Counted from the stretch's first letter, positions 8,022 to 17,120 are shown. The stretch: DNA of 42,985 bases from Deltaproteobacteria bacterium (GCA_020850995.1 JADZDP010000032.1:1-42985); one strand, 5' to 3'. Numbers and translations are program-made. The notes: generated by a model not told the origin, from the letters alone.

Positions 8022-8953
8022 ACGCGCTCATTCCGGTGATCGCGCTGGCGCTCGCATCGGCGTCGCCCGGCAAGAAGCAAGCCGCCCCGCAGCAGACCGA
8101 GGCTCCGCCCCCGACGACCGCCGCAGGGCGCGGCCCGCAGCTCCGCGTCATCAAGCTCGACCCGCAGAAGCCGAAGGCCGTCTACAAGGTCAACGCGGCG
8201 CCAGGCCTCGCCACCGTCATCCAGCTCCCCGAGGCATGGACGATCACGCCGACGTGCGGCGACTGCGTCTTCGGCGACGGCAAAGCCGAGGCGCAGCTCT
8301 GGCGGCTGGACGTCTTTCCAGACACGCGCACGCTGTCCATCAAGCCGACGCGGGTTCCAGGCGCCGATGCGCCAGCTTCGGCGTTCGTCACCAACATCGA
8401 CGTCACGCTCGATGGCGGCCTCGCCGTCACGCTGTTCGTCGAGCTGACGCTCCCCGAAGCCGCGGACGCGCGCGTCGAGTTCACGATCCCCGACGCGGAC
8501 CGCGGTGATGCGAAGCTCACCAAGCGAGAGCGCGAGCTCGAGGCGCGCTTCGAAGAACGGGTGAAGCAGAGGTCGGACGAGCGCATGCTCGCCGCCTTCA
8601 TGCGCGGGACGACGTGCAAGGACTTCTTCGGTCGCCCGAACCGGAAGGACAACGTCGTCGTCCGGCTCAAGCAGATCTGCAGGAACAGTGAGCTCGTCCA
8701 CGTCACCTTCGAGATCGAAGATCGTCGGCGCGACGACATTATCCTCGACTCGGCTGTTCTCGAGAGCGCGAAGGGCGCAGCGAGTGCCGGCGACAAGCTC
8801 GAGAAAGAACGACTCCGCTTCAACGAGCGCGGGCTCGGCGTCGCCGCCGTACAGGCCCCCACGGATGCAGCGCCCGACCGCTATCGGCTGACCTTAACGG
8901 TCGCCGGAGTGGACGAGGAGACCAAGGTCGTCGTCGAAGACATCGAACTCTGA
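8018..8953 (+). CDS. virB9: VirB9/TrbG-like periplasmic protein
   Basis: A 311-aa exported protein: a short hydrophobic leader (MNALIPVIALALASAS), a Pro/Gln linker, then a beta-rich domain including ADAPASAFVTNIDVTL, which resembles the TNL-V-TDRR strand of VirB9. A Lys/Glu/Arg helical linker at about 170-195 and a second beta-rich domain follow. VirB9 forms the outer layer of the T4SS core together with VirB10. The match is distant. The layout (leader, beta domain, charged helix, beta domain) also recalls the myxobacterial family DUF2381, which I remember as often lying near Ser/Thr kinases. Position between VirB8 and the VirB10 fusion favours VirB9. Cys residues pair up locally (TCGDC). Confidence 0.7.
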   Translation: MNALIPVIALALASASPGKKQAAPQQTEAPPPTTAAGRGPQLRVIKLDPQKPKAVYKVNAAPGLATVIQLPEAWTITPTCGDCVFGDGKAEAQLWRLDVFPDTRTLSIKPTRVPGADAPASAFVTNIDVTLDGGLAVTLFVELTLPEAADARVEFTIPDADRGDAKLTKRERELEARFEERVKQRSDERMLAAFMRGTTCKDFFGRPNRKDNVVVRLKQICRNSELVHVTFEIEDRRRDDIILDSAVLESAKGAASAGDKLEKERLRFNERGLGVAAVQAPTDAAPDRYRLTLTVAGVDEETKVVVEDIEL

Positions 8954-8962
8954 GGAGGATCC

Positions 8963-11068
8963 ATGCGCGAGCTTCAGAAGGGTGAGGTCATCGGCGGTTT
9001 CGTCGTCAAGGAGCGCATCGGCCAAGGCGGCATGGGGGACGTCTACCTGGTCCGCGACGAGCCACTCGCCATCGATCGTGCGCTGAAGGTCATCTCGCTC
9101 AGCGGTCCCGGCTTCACCGGGAGCAAGTCCGAGGCCGCCGAGTATCGTGAGCGCTTCCAGCGCGAGGCCCGCACTCTCGCGCGCCTGCGCCACCCGAACA
9201 TCATCGCCGTGCACGCGACCGGCGAGGTCGACGGCAACCCGTTCCTCGTCATGAGCCATTTCCCGTCGGTGGACGGGCGGCTCTGGCTCAACGAGCAGAA
9301 GCCCACCCTCGAACGCGTCCGGCACGTCGCGCTCCAGATCGCGCGCGCGCTCTCCCACGCGCACGAGAGCGGCGTCCTTCATCGCGACATCAAGCTGGCG
9401 AACATGCTGATCGGCAAGGACGACGAGGCGATGCTCATCGACTTCGGCCTCGCCAAGTCGGCGGTCGATGGAGACCTCACGCGCGTCGGCCGCACGATGG
9501 GCACGTTCTCGTATCTCGCGCCGGAGTATGTGAGGGCGTCGACCGTCGGGAAGCAGAAGCACACGGTCGCTACAGACCTCTGGGCGATGGGCTGCCTGCT
9601 CTACGCGATGACGTGTCGCGAAGCCGCGTTTCACGACAAGGACGAGAACCAGCTCCTCCGCGCCATCGCGCGCGCTCAGTTCGCCCCGGTGCGGCAGCGA
9701 GCTCCGGGGGCGCCGGACACCTGGTCGACGCTCATCCATCAGCTCATGGAGCCGGACCCAGACCGTCGACTCCCGAGCGCGGCCGAGCTCGTCGCACGCA
9801 TCGAGAGCATCGATCTGCGACCGCCGTCTGAGGCGCCGAAACCACCTCCGCCGCGGGACGTGCACGAGGAGTTTGTCGCACCACCCGCGGTACCCGAGGC
9901 GGCGGGAGCCCCGCTACCCGCCGAGGCAGCCCCGCCCGCCCGTGCTCCGGTTGAGGGTGCGGTTGATGGTGGCGCGCGGGTCGCCACGAAGGAAACCGAC
10001 GGCAGCATCTTCGACCACGCCGACGAGGCCACCGGCGCGACCGGAGCGGCGAGCGGCATCCTCGCGCAGCCCTCGTTCCAGTTGCCGCCGGAGCGCGCGA
10101 CCTCCGGGCGCCTGAGCGCGCGCAAGAAGCTCGTTCTACCGATCGCTGCAGCGGTGCTCGTCCTCGCCGCCGGTGCGGGTATCATCGTCGCGATCGGCCA
10201 CCTCGGGGGGCGCGCGAGGTCTACCGCCTACGTCGACCCCGAGGAGCTGCAGCGCAGACAGCGCGGTTCAACCGAGCTCGAGGAGCTCTCGGCGGAGAAG
10301 ACGCGGCGGGCAGCTTCGATGAATTACCTCGACGTCGGGCCGTTGCCTGCGGCGTCGACGCCCGTCGCGCCGCAGGCAGCGGAGGCCATGAGCGCGGCCC
10401 ATGGCGACGCGTCGGCGCCGCACGCCCACGCACGACACGCAAGCTCCCCCGCGCAGGCGAGCGCGCCGGCAAGGGAGACCAATCCGTGGATCGAGCGCTA
10501 CGGGACCAGGGCCAGCTACAACACGAGCTCGGGCGCATCCGTCGCCGCAGCCGCCGTGTCTCCAACCTCGGACCGCGCCGCGGCTGGGACGCGGATCCCG
10601 GTCCGCGTCACGAACGCGGTCGCCAGCGCGCCACTCGGCCCGGTTATCGCCGTTGTCCAGGCGACTACGAAGCTCGGCGCCGTCGAGCTTCCCCGCGGGT
10701 CTGAGATCCACGGGCGAGTCACGGGTGCGGAGGGACCCCGCATCCTGCTCGAGTTCACCTTCGCGCTCGTGAACGGCAGGAGCGTCACGCTCAAGGGGAT
10801 CGCGCTGGGAGAGGACGGACGCGCTGGTGTGCTCGGCGCCAAGAACATCGGCGGCGTCTCCGACATCGGCGCAGGCGCCGCCACGGGAGGTGCACAGGCG
10901 CTGCTCGACGGCGCTGCCTCCATCGTCGGCAACGATGTTGCCGCCGGGGCCCTTCGTGGGGCCACCGCACCGATCGTCAACAAGGCTGACCGGCTCAACA
11001 ACGAGGAGGACCTGGTCGTCGCCGATCGTGGGTCGAAGTTCTTCATCTACGTGGAATCGGTGCTCTGA
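8963..11068 (+). CDS. Ser/Thr protein kinase fused to VirB10-like T4SS core domain
   Basis: A 701-aa protein in one unbroken frame with a GAGGAGG ribosome site before ATG 8963. Residues 10-280 are a full Hanks-type kinase: glycine loop IGQGGMG (19-25), ATP-binding Lys42, HRD 140-142 with Asn147, DFG 160-162, APE 186-188. A Pro/Ala-rich linker (285-385) leads to one membrane helix (about 390-412), a second low-complexity linker, and a C-terminal domain (541-701) with VirB10/TrbI traits: the AGTRIPVRV opening, LPRGSEIHG, EFTFALVNGRSVTLKG, and a final strand SKFFIYVESVL. VirB10 normally has a short cytoplasmic tail, one inner-membrane helix and a periplasmic barrel domain, so the kinase takes the place of that tail and should face the cytoplasm. 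All catalytic residues are present, so an active kinase is expected. Its substrate is unknown. Confidence 0.88.
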   Translation: MRELQKGEVIGGFVVKERIGQGGMGDVYLVRDEPLAIDRALKVISLSGPGFTGSKSEAAEYRERFQREARTLARLRHPNIIAVHATGEVDGNPFLVMSHFPSVDGRLWLNEQKPTLERVRHVALQIARALSHAHESGVLHRDIKLANMLIGKDDEAMLIDFGLAKSAVDGDLTRVGRTMGTFSYLAPEYVRASTVGKQKHTVATDLWAMGCLLYAMTCREAAFHDKDENQLLRAIARAQFAPVRQRAPGAPDTWSTLIHQLMEPDPDRRLPSAAELVARIESIDLRPPSEAPKPPPPRDVHEEFVAPPAVPEAAGAPLPAEAAPPARAPVEGAVDGGARVATKETDGSIFDHADEATGATGAASGILAQPSFQLPPERATSGRLSARKKLVLPIAAAVLVLAAGAGIIVAIGHLGGRARSTAYVDPEELQRRQRGSTELEELSAEKTRRAASMNYLDVGPLPAASTPVAPQAAEAMSAAHGDASAPHAHARHASSPAQASAPARETNPWIERYGTRASYNTSSGASVAAAAVSPTSDRAAAGTRIPVRVTNAVASAPLGPVIAVVQATTKLGAVELPRGSEIHGRVTGAEGPRILLEFTFALVNGRSVTLKGIALGEDGRAGVLGAKNIGGVSDIGAGAATGGAQALLDGAASIVGNDVAAGALRGATAPIVNKADRLNNEEDLVVADRGSKFFIYVESVL

Positions 11069-11131
11069 CGGCAGATCATCCGAGCGCGCCCGCCACGGCG
11101 CGCGACATGTCCCGCGCCACAGGAGGTGCCC
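11069..11131 (+). promoter_or_regulatory. Spacer with strong ribosome site before the lipoprotein gene
   Basis: A 63-bp gap between the kinase-VirB10 gene and the lipoprotein gene. It holds a near-perfect AGGAGGT at 11121-11127, four bases before the ATG at 11132. This favours that ATG over an in-frame GTG at 11126, which overlaps the ribosome site. I see no hairpin strong enough to be a terminator, so the downstream genes are probably in the same transcript. Confidence 0.5.
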
Positions 11132-14100
11132 ATGTCGCGACGTTTCGTCCTCGCCAGCTCCGCTCTCATCGCTTTCGTGTTCTCTGCCTGTCAGCCCAAC
11201 GTCGGCGACGCGGTTGAGGGCTCCATCTCGGGGACGGTCGTCAAGGGACCCGTCTCGGCCGCCACCGTCACCGCGTTCTCGGTGACCAAGGAAGGGCGCC
11301 GGGAGAAGGAGCTGGGCTCCACCACCTCGGCCGACGACGGCACCTTCACGTTCTCCATTGGCGGGCACTTCGGACCGACGCTCGTGTGCGCGAAGGCCGG
11401 GACGTTCACCGAGGAGGCAACGGGCGGCCTCATCAGCCAGGGGCCGAACGAGCTCTGCGCGCTCGTCGACGATCAGAAGCTGGCCGAGGCGACCACCGGC
11501 GTCATGGTCACGCCGCTCACCACCCTGGGCGCTTCCCTCACGGGCTGTCTTGTGCAGCGCGGTGCTGAACGCGGCATCGCCGAAGCTGGCGCGCGCGCGA
11601 CCAGTCGCCTGAACGCGTTCTTCGCTGCGGGAACCGCCGGCTTCGATCTGCGCGCGACACCCGTGTTCGATCCGACCGCGGCCGTCGCGCCGAGCCTTGC
11701 GGCAGACGTTTGGCACGGACTGCTCCTCGCGGGCCTCTCCGAGTCCGCCCGCCAGATCTCCCTCGCGTCCGATCTCGACCCTGGCGTGCGCGTCACCTCC
11801 GCGACGCTCGCGACCGAGCTCGTCCGCGACATCGATGACGGCCGGTGCGTCTTCGACGGGAAGGGACCCTCGCAGAACCAACTCGTTCAAGGATCCGTCG
11901 CGCTGTCGTCGAACACATTGCGCGGGGCGCCGCAGGGGCTCGCGCTCTCCATCGAGCGCTTCCTCGATGGCTCACAGAACAAGAGCGGCATCGGCGTGCT
12001 CGCGGTGAAGGACCTCACCCGCGCCTTGACGACTCATGAGAGCGACATCTTCCTCGATGACGCGAGCGTCGCGCCGCCGGTTGTGTCGATCGTTGAGCCC
12101 GTCGCCGGGCCGGTCTCGGGCAAGCCCGTCGTCCGCGTGCTCACCGACGACGCGGTCGGCGTCGCCGACGTCGCGTTCGTGGCGCCCGCGCCTCTCGTTG
12201 GCACGGGCGAGACGACATGCTCGAGCAACGTCCACTGCGAGCTTGTCGGCGAGCTGAACACCGCTCTCTTCGCCCCTGGACCCCTCACGATCACCGCGCG
12301 CGCGACGAACGCCGCCGGCGTGTCCAGCGACGTGTCCGTCTCGGTTGTGGTGAACAATGAGCTGCCCGAGATCAACGTGACTGCGCCGAATCCCGGCACC
12401 GTGGCGGGAACGATCCCGATCCTCGCCACGACGACGTCGGCAGTTGGCGTTGCCGCGTTCGACCTCGACATCCCCGGGAGCGCCATCCTCCCGACGTGCA
12501 CGGCGCCCGCGACGACGAATTGTGACCGCGAGCCGGACCCGACGATCATCGACGTCCTCTGGGACACGACGACCGCGCCCGAGGGGGCGCTCGAGCTCAC
12601 GTTCCGAGCGACCGACACCGCAGGCAACGCCGCGTTCCGCGTCGTTAGCGTCGACGTCGACAACATCCCGGTTGGAACCATCGCCGGGACCGTCGAGCTG
12701 GGCTTTCCGCTCGCGGCCGCGAACCTCAGCGCCTTCGAGATGACGAACGGCGTGCGCGGAGCCCTCATCGGAACGGCGACGACCGATGACGAAGGTCGAT
12801 ATCAGATCGAGAACCCGACGTCGGTCGGAGTCGTCGAGGTCGTCGCCAGCGGGGGCTCCTTCCAGGATACCGCGACCGGCCAGGTGCTCACTCTGCGTGC
12901 CGGCCAGGAGCTGTCTACGGCGCTCGCCGACGTTGCGCCCGGCGCCAACGTCGTGGCCAACGTCAACGCCTGGACGACGCTCGCGAAGAAGCGCGCCGTG
13001 GGAACGCAGGCAGACTCGCCGTCGTTCGCTGCCGCCGTGACCTTCAACGCCAACCTCTTCGCAAGCCACCTGCTGCGCCCCGGCTCCCTCTCGCTCACCG
13101 GGTCGGCGTCCGCCAACCTGCTCGAGGACGACCCTGCGCCGTCCGACTCCGCCGCCATCCTCGCGCTTGCGCACGCCGGTCTGTCGCGCGTCGCAGCGCA
13201 GACGTCGATCGACGTCGGTGGTGCCCCCGGCCAGATCACACCCGCCGATCTCCTCGACGTGCTGCTCGCGGACTTGAACGACGGCGTGCTCGACGGGACG
13301 GACAACGGCGTCGCCTTGTTCCTCGACCAGCAGTCGGTGCCGGCCGACAGCAAAGTGCTGCGGACCTCGCTCGCCATTGGCATCGACAACTTCGTGAAGA
13401 ACGCGCCGTTTCGCGATAACGGCGTCGTCGTCCTCGATGCCGTCCGCAACGCGTCCAGCATCACCAGCGATGCTCTCGTGGCGCCGGGTCTTCTGTACGA
13501 TGACCTCTCGCTGGATCGGTCGATCCTCTTTCCCGCTAACGAGCCGGTGAGCGCGTTCGACACGACGCCACCGACGATCGAGCTCGCGTTCGCCGCTCCC
13601 AACGATGGCGCCGCGTTCGGCGACGCCCTGGACGGCGTCGTCGCCATCGTCGGCACTGCGAACGACGCGAGCGGCCTCTCCGCGTTCGACGTGCTCAGCC
13701 CGGACGTCGCGGACCTCTTCTCGCCGGTCGCGGACGTCCGCGTGGAGATCGATGGCTCTCACGCGCCGAACAGCAGCGAAATCTTGTCACGCTGCGGCGT
13801 CTCGCTCGGTGATCCGCCGTTCAACATCAACGACGCCGCGCGCGAGGTCTGCCTTTGCATGGAGGCCGTGGACACGCTGGAGAACACGGCACACGGTGTG
13901 TGGTGCTTCACGAGACCGCGCCCGCGCGTCGCGACCGACGCAACGGCGTTCGTGGGCCCGGCGCGCGCGGGCGTGACCGTCAACGCTACCGGATCCTTTG
14001 ACCTCGTCTCCTGCTCGGCGAGCATCGCGCAGGGTGCAACCTCTGTCGGAACGGCCAGCGCTGACGCAACCGGCGTGAGCTGTGCGTTGCTCGTGCCGTT

Positions 14101-16237
14101 CGCCGCGCCGCTCCAACCCGGCACCGCTGTCATGGATGTCGACGTCACCGAGATCGGCGGGGCCGTGTCACGCTCGTCCTTCACGTATACGGTCGACCTC
14201 GACGCGCCCACGGTCGCCGTCACCGCGCCCGCTGCCGGCTCCTTCCGCACCACGCCGCCGCTGATCACCGCGACGGCTTCCGACGCGAACCTCGTGTCCG
14301 TCGTCGCCGACGTCACGTCGAACGCGCTCCCCGTCGTCACGGGTCTCGTGGGGACCATCGGCGCAGGCAACAGCGTCTCGTTCCCGCCCTTCGCGGACAC
14401 GCTCGCTGATGGGTTGCGCACGATCATCGTGACCGCGAGCGATGCCGCCGGGAACACCTCGACGTCGCAGCGCAGCTACACGAAGGACTCGGCCGCCCCG
14501 GCGCTGACGAACCTCGCCGCCGCCGACGGCAATCCGCTTGCCAGTTTCCAGCTCACGGCCACTACCGCGTTTACGCCCTCCACCCAGTGTTCGGCCTTTC
14601 CGTTCACCGGCTGCGTCTTCGACATCAGCAGCAGTGCGTCGACGCAGGACGTTCACTTTCGGCCGTCATCGAGCGGCGTCGAGACCTATCGCCGCTGGCA
14701 GCACCTCGCGGGCACGCTCGTCAACCCGTCAACGCTCTCCTCGCCGCCGGTCGAGAACAGGGCGCCCACGCTGCGCCTCAAGACGGAGGCGGGGGTTGCG
14801 GTCGAGGCGCGGATCGACGCGACGTGCCCTGCAGACGAGGCGGCTTTCGAGAACCGCAGTCGCGGGACGTTCACCGCGAACGCGGTCGGCCTCGTCGACA
14901 TCCCGATCGTCGACGGCCAGAACCTAACGACGAGCCCGACGCTTCTCCGCAACCAGACAGGCGCCGCCACTCTTTGTCTGAGCATGCGGCCGACGGACCA
15001 AGCCGGCAACAAGGGCGCGATCGTCACCCACTTCTTCAAGTACGAGGCGACGCCAGCCCCGCTGTTCATGATGTGGAACGGGGGCGCCTACGACCCCGCC
15101 GCGTTTCAGGAAGACGTGGAGGCGTTCGACGACGGCCACGACAACGCCGTGCTCGCCGGAAGCGGACAGGGATCCGCCGGCCGCGTCATCGCACACGCGT
15201 ACCTCGTGTCTCCGTCCACCTCGACGAACTACAACTACAGCTTCTCGCTTGGCTCGGGTCCGGCGCCCTCGATCACCGTTTCGCATCGCGAGGCAGCTCA
15301 GATCTCGAAGCAGCGCGCGTTCAACTGGTGCTACACGCCCGACGGTAGCGACTCAGACGCGGTCATCGATGACGACGACGACGATCTCGTCAATCCCGAC
15401 GACATCGTCGCGAACGAAGCGAGCTCCCCGCCGAACAACCCAACGTGGAGCGGCTCGAACCTGGACAAGGCCTCGAGCAGCGCGTCGTGGGCGCTTTTCT
15501 CGCCGACGGGAGGGACGCTCCTCTCGGCGAACGCAACGATGGAGCATCATGCGGTCATCTCGGGCGAGCAGGACACTACCTTCTCGCACAGCCCGGCCGC
15601 GTCCTACCCGACGAGTGCCGACACCACCGAGCTTGGCCAGCTCTTCACGTTCACAATTCCGTTGAACACGGTCACGCTCGAGGCGTGGAGCTTCAACGCC
15701 GTCACCGGGCAGCCGAGCTCGCTCATCGATGCTGGCGCAAGCGTCGCCTTCACCGCCGGCGGCAGCTCGACAGCGACGCGCAGTCGGCTGCTGCTGTTCC
15801 GTGCTCCGGTCCCGCAGAACTCGATCACGCTGAAGAGCGCGCTCACGCTGAACGGCCAGGCCGGGACGCTCGGCTTCAACGACCGCTGCAACGCGCGCAA
15901 CTCGAGCGGAACGGCCGTCGCTCAAATGTTCGCGCTTTCCGAGGACCACTGGGTCATCGCCGACGCGTCGCTCCAATCTGGCGCGGAGCCCACGCCGCCG
16001 CGCCGCCTCCTGTGGGTGGCGTCCGGCACGTTCACAGAGTGCAAGGGGACGTCGACGAACGACTGCCGGTACGGCCGGTACTTTGACGACTACCTTGGTT
16101 CCGCCGTCGCGTTTCCCGCGGGCCGCTCGGTGAGCGCGCAGGGGCAGATCAACGGTGTGAGCGGCGCGTCGTTCGTCGCACAGCCGGCGCTCCCGATCCC
16201 GCAAGGGGAGACGCGCGAGCTCGAGCAGGAGCAGTGA
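11132..16237 (+). CDS. Large surface lipoprotein with duplicated modules and Ig-like domains
   Basis: A 1701-aa protein with a lipoprotein signal peptide: basic start, hydrophobic core, and a lipobox-like FSAC putting the lipidated Cys near residue 20. A module of about 270 residues occurs twice (about 31-305 and 515-785). Each copy opens with a CnaB-like strand set (SGTVVKGPVSAATVTAF and AGTVELGFPLAAANLSAF), ends that part in T-ADDG-F or TDDEGRY, and goes on to a helical part with a D-NDG or DIDDGR turn. Ig-like repeats that begin with patterns such as VSIVEPVAG, INVTAPNPG and VAVTAPAAG follow. Near residue 1413 lies a run of six Asp, a possible calcium site. It is probably an outer-membrane-anchored, surface-exposed adhesin or a T4SS outer part. 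It lies in the T4SS operon and overlaps the next gene by one base. Confidence 0.75.
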   Translation: MSRRFVLASSALIAFVFSACQPNVGDAVEGSISGTVVKGPVSAATVTAFSVTKEGRREKELGSTTSADDGTFTFSIGGHFGPTLVCAKAGTFTEEATGGLISQGPNELCALVDDQKLAEATTGVMVTPLTTLGASLTGCLVQRGAERGIAEAGARATSRLNAFFAAGTAGFDLRATPVFDPTAAVAPSLAADVWHGLLLAGLSESARQISLASDLDPGVRVTSATLATELVRDIDDGRCVFDGKGPSQNQLVQGSVALSSNTLRGAPQGLALSIERFLDGSQNKSGIGVLAVKDLTRALTTHESDIFLDDASVAPPVVSIVEPVAGPVSGKPVVRVLTDDAVGVADVAFVAPAPLVGTGETTCSSNVHCELVGELNTALFAPGPLTITARATNAAGVSSDVSVSVVVNNELPEINVTAPNPGTVAGTIPILATTTSAVGVAAFDLDIPGSAILPTCTAPATTNCDREPDPTIIDVLWDTTTAPEGALELTFRATDTAGNAAFRVVSVDVDNIPVGTIAGTVELGFPLAAANLSAFEMTNGVRGALIGTATTDDEGRYQIENPTSVGVVEVVASGGSFQDTATGQVLTLRAGQELSTALADVAPGANVVANVNAWTTLAKKRAVGTQADSPSFAAAVTFNANLFASHLLRPGSLSLTGSASANLLEDDPAPSDSAAILALAHAGLSRVAAQTSIDVGGAPGQITPADLLDVLLADLNDGVLDGTDNGVALFLDQQSVPADSKVLRTSLAIGIDNFVKNAPFRDNGVVVLDAVRNASSITSDALVAPGLLYDDLSLDRSILFPANEPVSAFDTTPPTIELAFAAPNDGAAFGDALDGVVAIVGTANDASGLSAFDVLSPDVADLFSPVADVRVEIDGSHAPNSSEILSRCGVSLGDPPFNINDAAREVCLCMEAVDTLENTAHGVWCFTRPRPRVATDATAFVGPARAGVTVNATGSFDLVSCSASIAQGATSVGTASADATGVSCALLVPFAAPLQPGTAVMDVDVTEIGGAVSRSSFTYTVDLDAPTVAVTAPAAGSFRTTPPLITATASDANLVSVVADVTSNALPVVTGLVGTIGAGNSVSFPPFADTLADGLRTIIVTASDAAGNTSTSQRSYTKDSAAPALTNLAAADGNPLASFQLTATTAFTPSTQCSAFPFTGCVFDISSSASTQDVHFRPSSSGVETYRRWQHLAGTLVNPSTLSSPPVENRAPTLRLKTEAGVAVEARIDATCPADEAAFENRSRGTFTANAVGLVDIPIVDGQNLTTSPTLLRNQTGAATLCLSMRPTDQAGNKGAIVTHFFKYEATPAPLFMMWNGGAYDPAAFQEDVEAFDDGHDNAVLAGSGQGSAGRVIAHAYLVSPSTSTNYNYSFSLGSGPAPSITVSHREAAQISKQRAFNWCYTPDGSDSDAVIDDDDDDLVNPDDIVANEASSPPNNPTWSGSNLDKASSSASWALFSPTGGTLLSANATMEHHAVISGEQDTTFSHSPAASYPTSADTTELGQLFTFTIPLNTVTLEAWSFNAVTGQPSSLIDAGASVAFTAGGSSTATRSRLLLFRAPVPQNSITLKSALTLNGQAGTLGFNDRCNARNSSGTAVAQMFALSEDHWVIADASLQSGAEPTPPRRLLWVASGTFTECKGTSTNDCRYGRYFDDYLGSAVAFPAGRSVSAQGQINGVSGASFVAQPALPIPQGETRELEQEQ
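15368..15385 (+). repeat. Triplet run encoding six aspartates
   Basis: A short run of GAT/GAC triplets inside the lipoprotein gene encodes six consecutive Asp. It is followed by a segment with further Asp residues (NPDDIV). Such acidic runs often bind calcium in surface proteins, and triplet runs can change length by slippage without shifting the frame. Confidence 0.6.
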
Positions 16238-16902
16238 TGCGCGCGCTCGCCTTGTTCCTGGTGCTCGCGTCAACAACGGCAGCAGCCGACGCAGGGGAGC
16301 TGTACCTCGGCGCCGGCGGCTCGTTGGAGGCTGCCTGGTTGCGACACCCGCTGGCGAAGGACGACAACTCCATCGAGCTCAGCGCGAACCCGGTCACGAT
16401 GCTCCCGCGCCTCGTCACAAGTGCGCGATACGGCATCACGAACGAGCTTCATCTGGGCCTGGGGCTCGAGGCCGCCCCCGGCGCGAACGTCGTGACGAGT
16501 GATGTCAAAGGCGCCGGGACCAGTGGACAGATCGTCACCGGCAGCTACCTCGAGCTTGCGGCGCCACTCGCAACGACGTGGCGATTCGACTCAGGCTACG
16601 ACGTCACGGGGGCGGTCGACCTCGAGGCCGGTCCCGTGCTCGCGCTCTGGTCGACGAGCGCCCTCGTCGATCCACTCCGACTCGACGAGAAGGGTCGCCC
16701 GGTGCGCCTGCCCTTCGACGTCGACGACCAGGTTCAGGTCGGAGCGCTGATTCGGATGGCGGCGATGGTCGAGTGGCGTGTGTTCAACAACCTCGCGCTC
16801 CGCGCCGGCCCGGCTGTCACCGTGTCTTGGGCGGGCACGCCGGCCGTTCACGCGGCCCTGGTCATCGAGCCCACGTTCGTTACGGCGGTCGGCGGGCACT
16901 GA
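16237..16902 (+). CDS. Putative outer-membrane beta-barrel protein
   Basis: A 221-aa exported protein starting at ATG 16237, whose A is the last base of the lipoprotein stop (TGATG). A GTG one codon upstream is possible but less likely. A signal peptide (MRALALFLVLASTTAAADA) is followed by alternating polar/hydrophobic strands such as GELYLGAGGS, NELHLGLGLE, LRAGPAVTVSW and HAALVIEPTF, the pattern of small outer-membrane barrels. There is no C-terminal aromatic residue (it ends GGH), so the barrel call is moderate. One-base coupling to the lipoprotein suggests the two form an outer-membrane module of the secretion system. No known family recognised. Confidence 0.6.
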   Translation: MRALALFLVLASTTAAADAGELYLGAGGSLEAAWLRHPLAKDDNSIELSANPVTMLPRLVTSARYGITNELHLGLGLEAAPGANVVTSDVKGAGTSGQIVTGSYLELAAPLATTWRFDSGYDVTGAVDLEAGPVLALWSTSALVDPLRLDEKGRPVRLPFDVDDQVQVGALIRMAAMVEWRVFNNLALRAGPAVTVSWAGTPAVHAALVIEPTFVTAVGGH

Positions 16903-17038
16903 CCGGATGGACTGCAAGCGCGCGGAAGGACCTCCCGAGTCCGGGGCCCTCTGGAACGAACGCCCGGATGGAGCGGGTAGCCGGCGGCCGCGGCAAGGAC
17001 GGCGGCCGGGCTACCGGCGGGCATCGCCTCAGAGCTCC

Positions 17039-17059
17039 GATCGCCCGAAGCGGGCGATC
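17039..17059. repeat. Perfect 9-bp inverted repeat, 3-base loop
   Basis: GATCGCCCG and CGGGCGATC flank AAG and form a perfect hairpin. It lies just before the AT-rich patch that may hold the BREX promoter. It could end T4SS transcripts (no T-run follows) or be an operator half-site pair. I see no other copy of it in the window. Confidence 0.6.
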
Positions 17060-17120
17060 CCGTTGAAATTTCTCACATTAGTGCGACGAAACCGGTCGCG
17101 GTCGGACCGCCGAAAAAGCC

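Noticed and set aside
8963..11068. Possibility that the kinase-VirB10 fusion is two genes joined by a sequence error
   Set aside because: No stop, no internal ribosome site with a start before the VirB10-like part, and the linker plus membrane helix give a sensible topology in a single frame.
10268..11890. 540-codon minus-strand frame spanning the end of the kinase-VirB10 gene and the start of the lipoprotein gene
   Set aside because: Crosses two well-supported genes and has shadow-type composition.
11972..13762. 596-codon minus-strand frame opposite the lipoprotein gene
   Set aside because: Arg/Gly/Asp-rich antisense shadow; the plus-strand lipoprotein has a signal peptide, a ribosome site and repeated modules.
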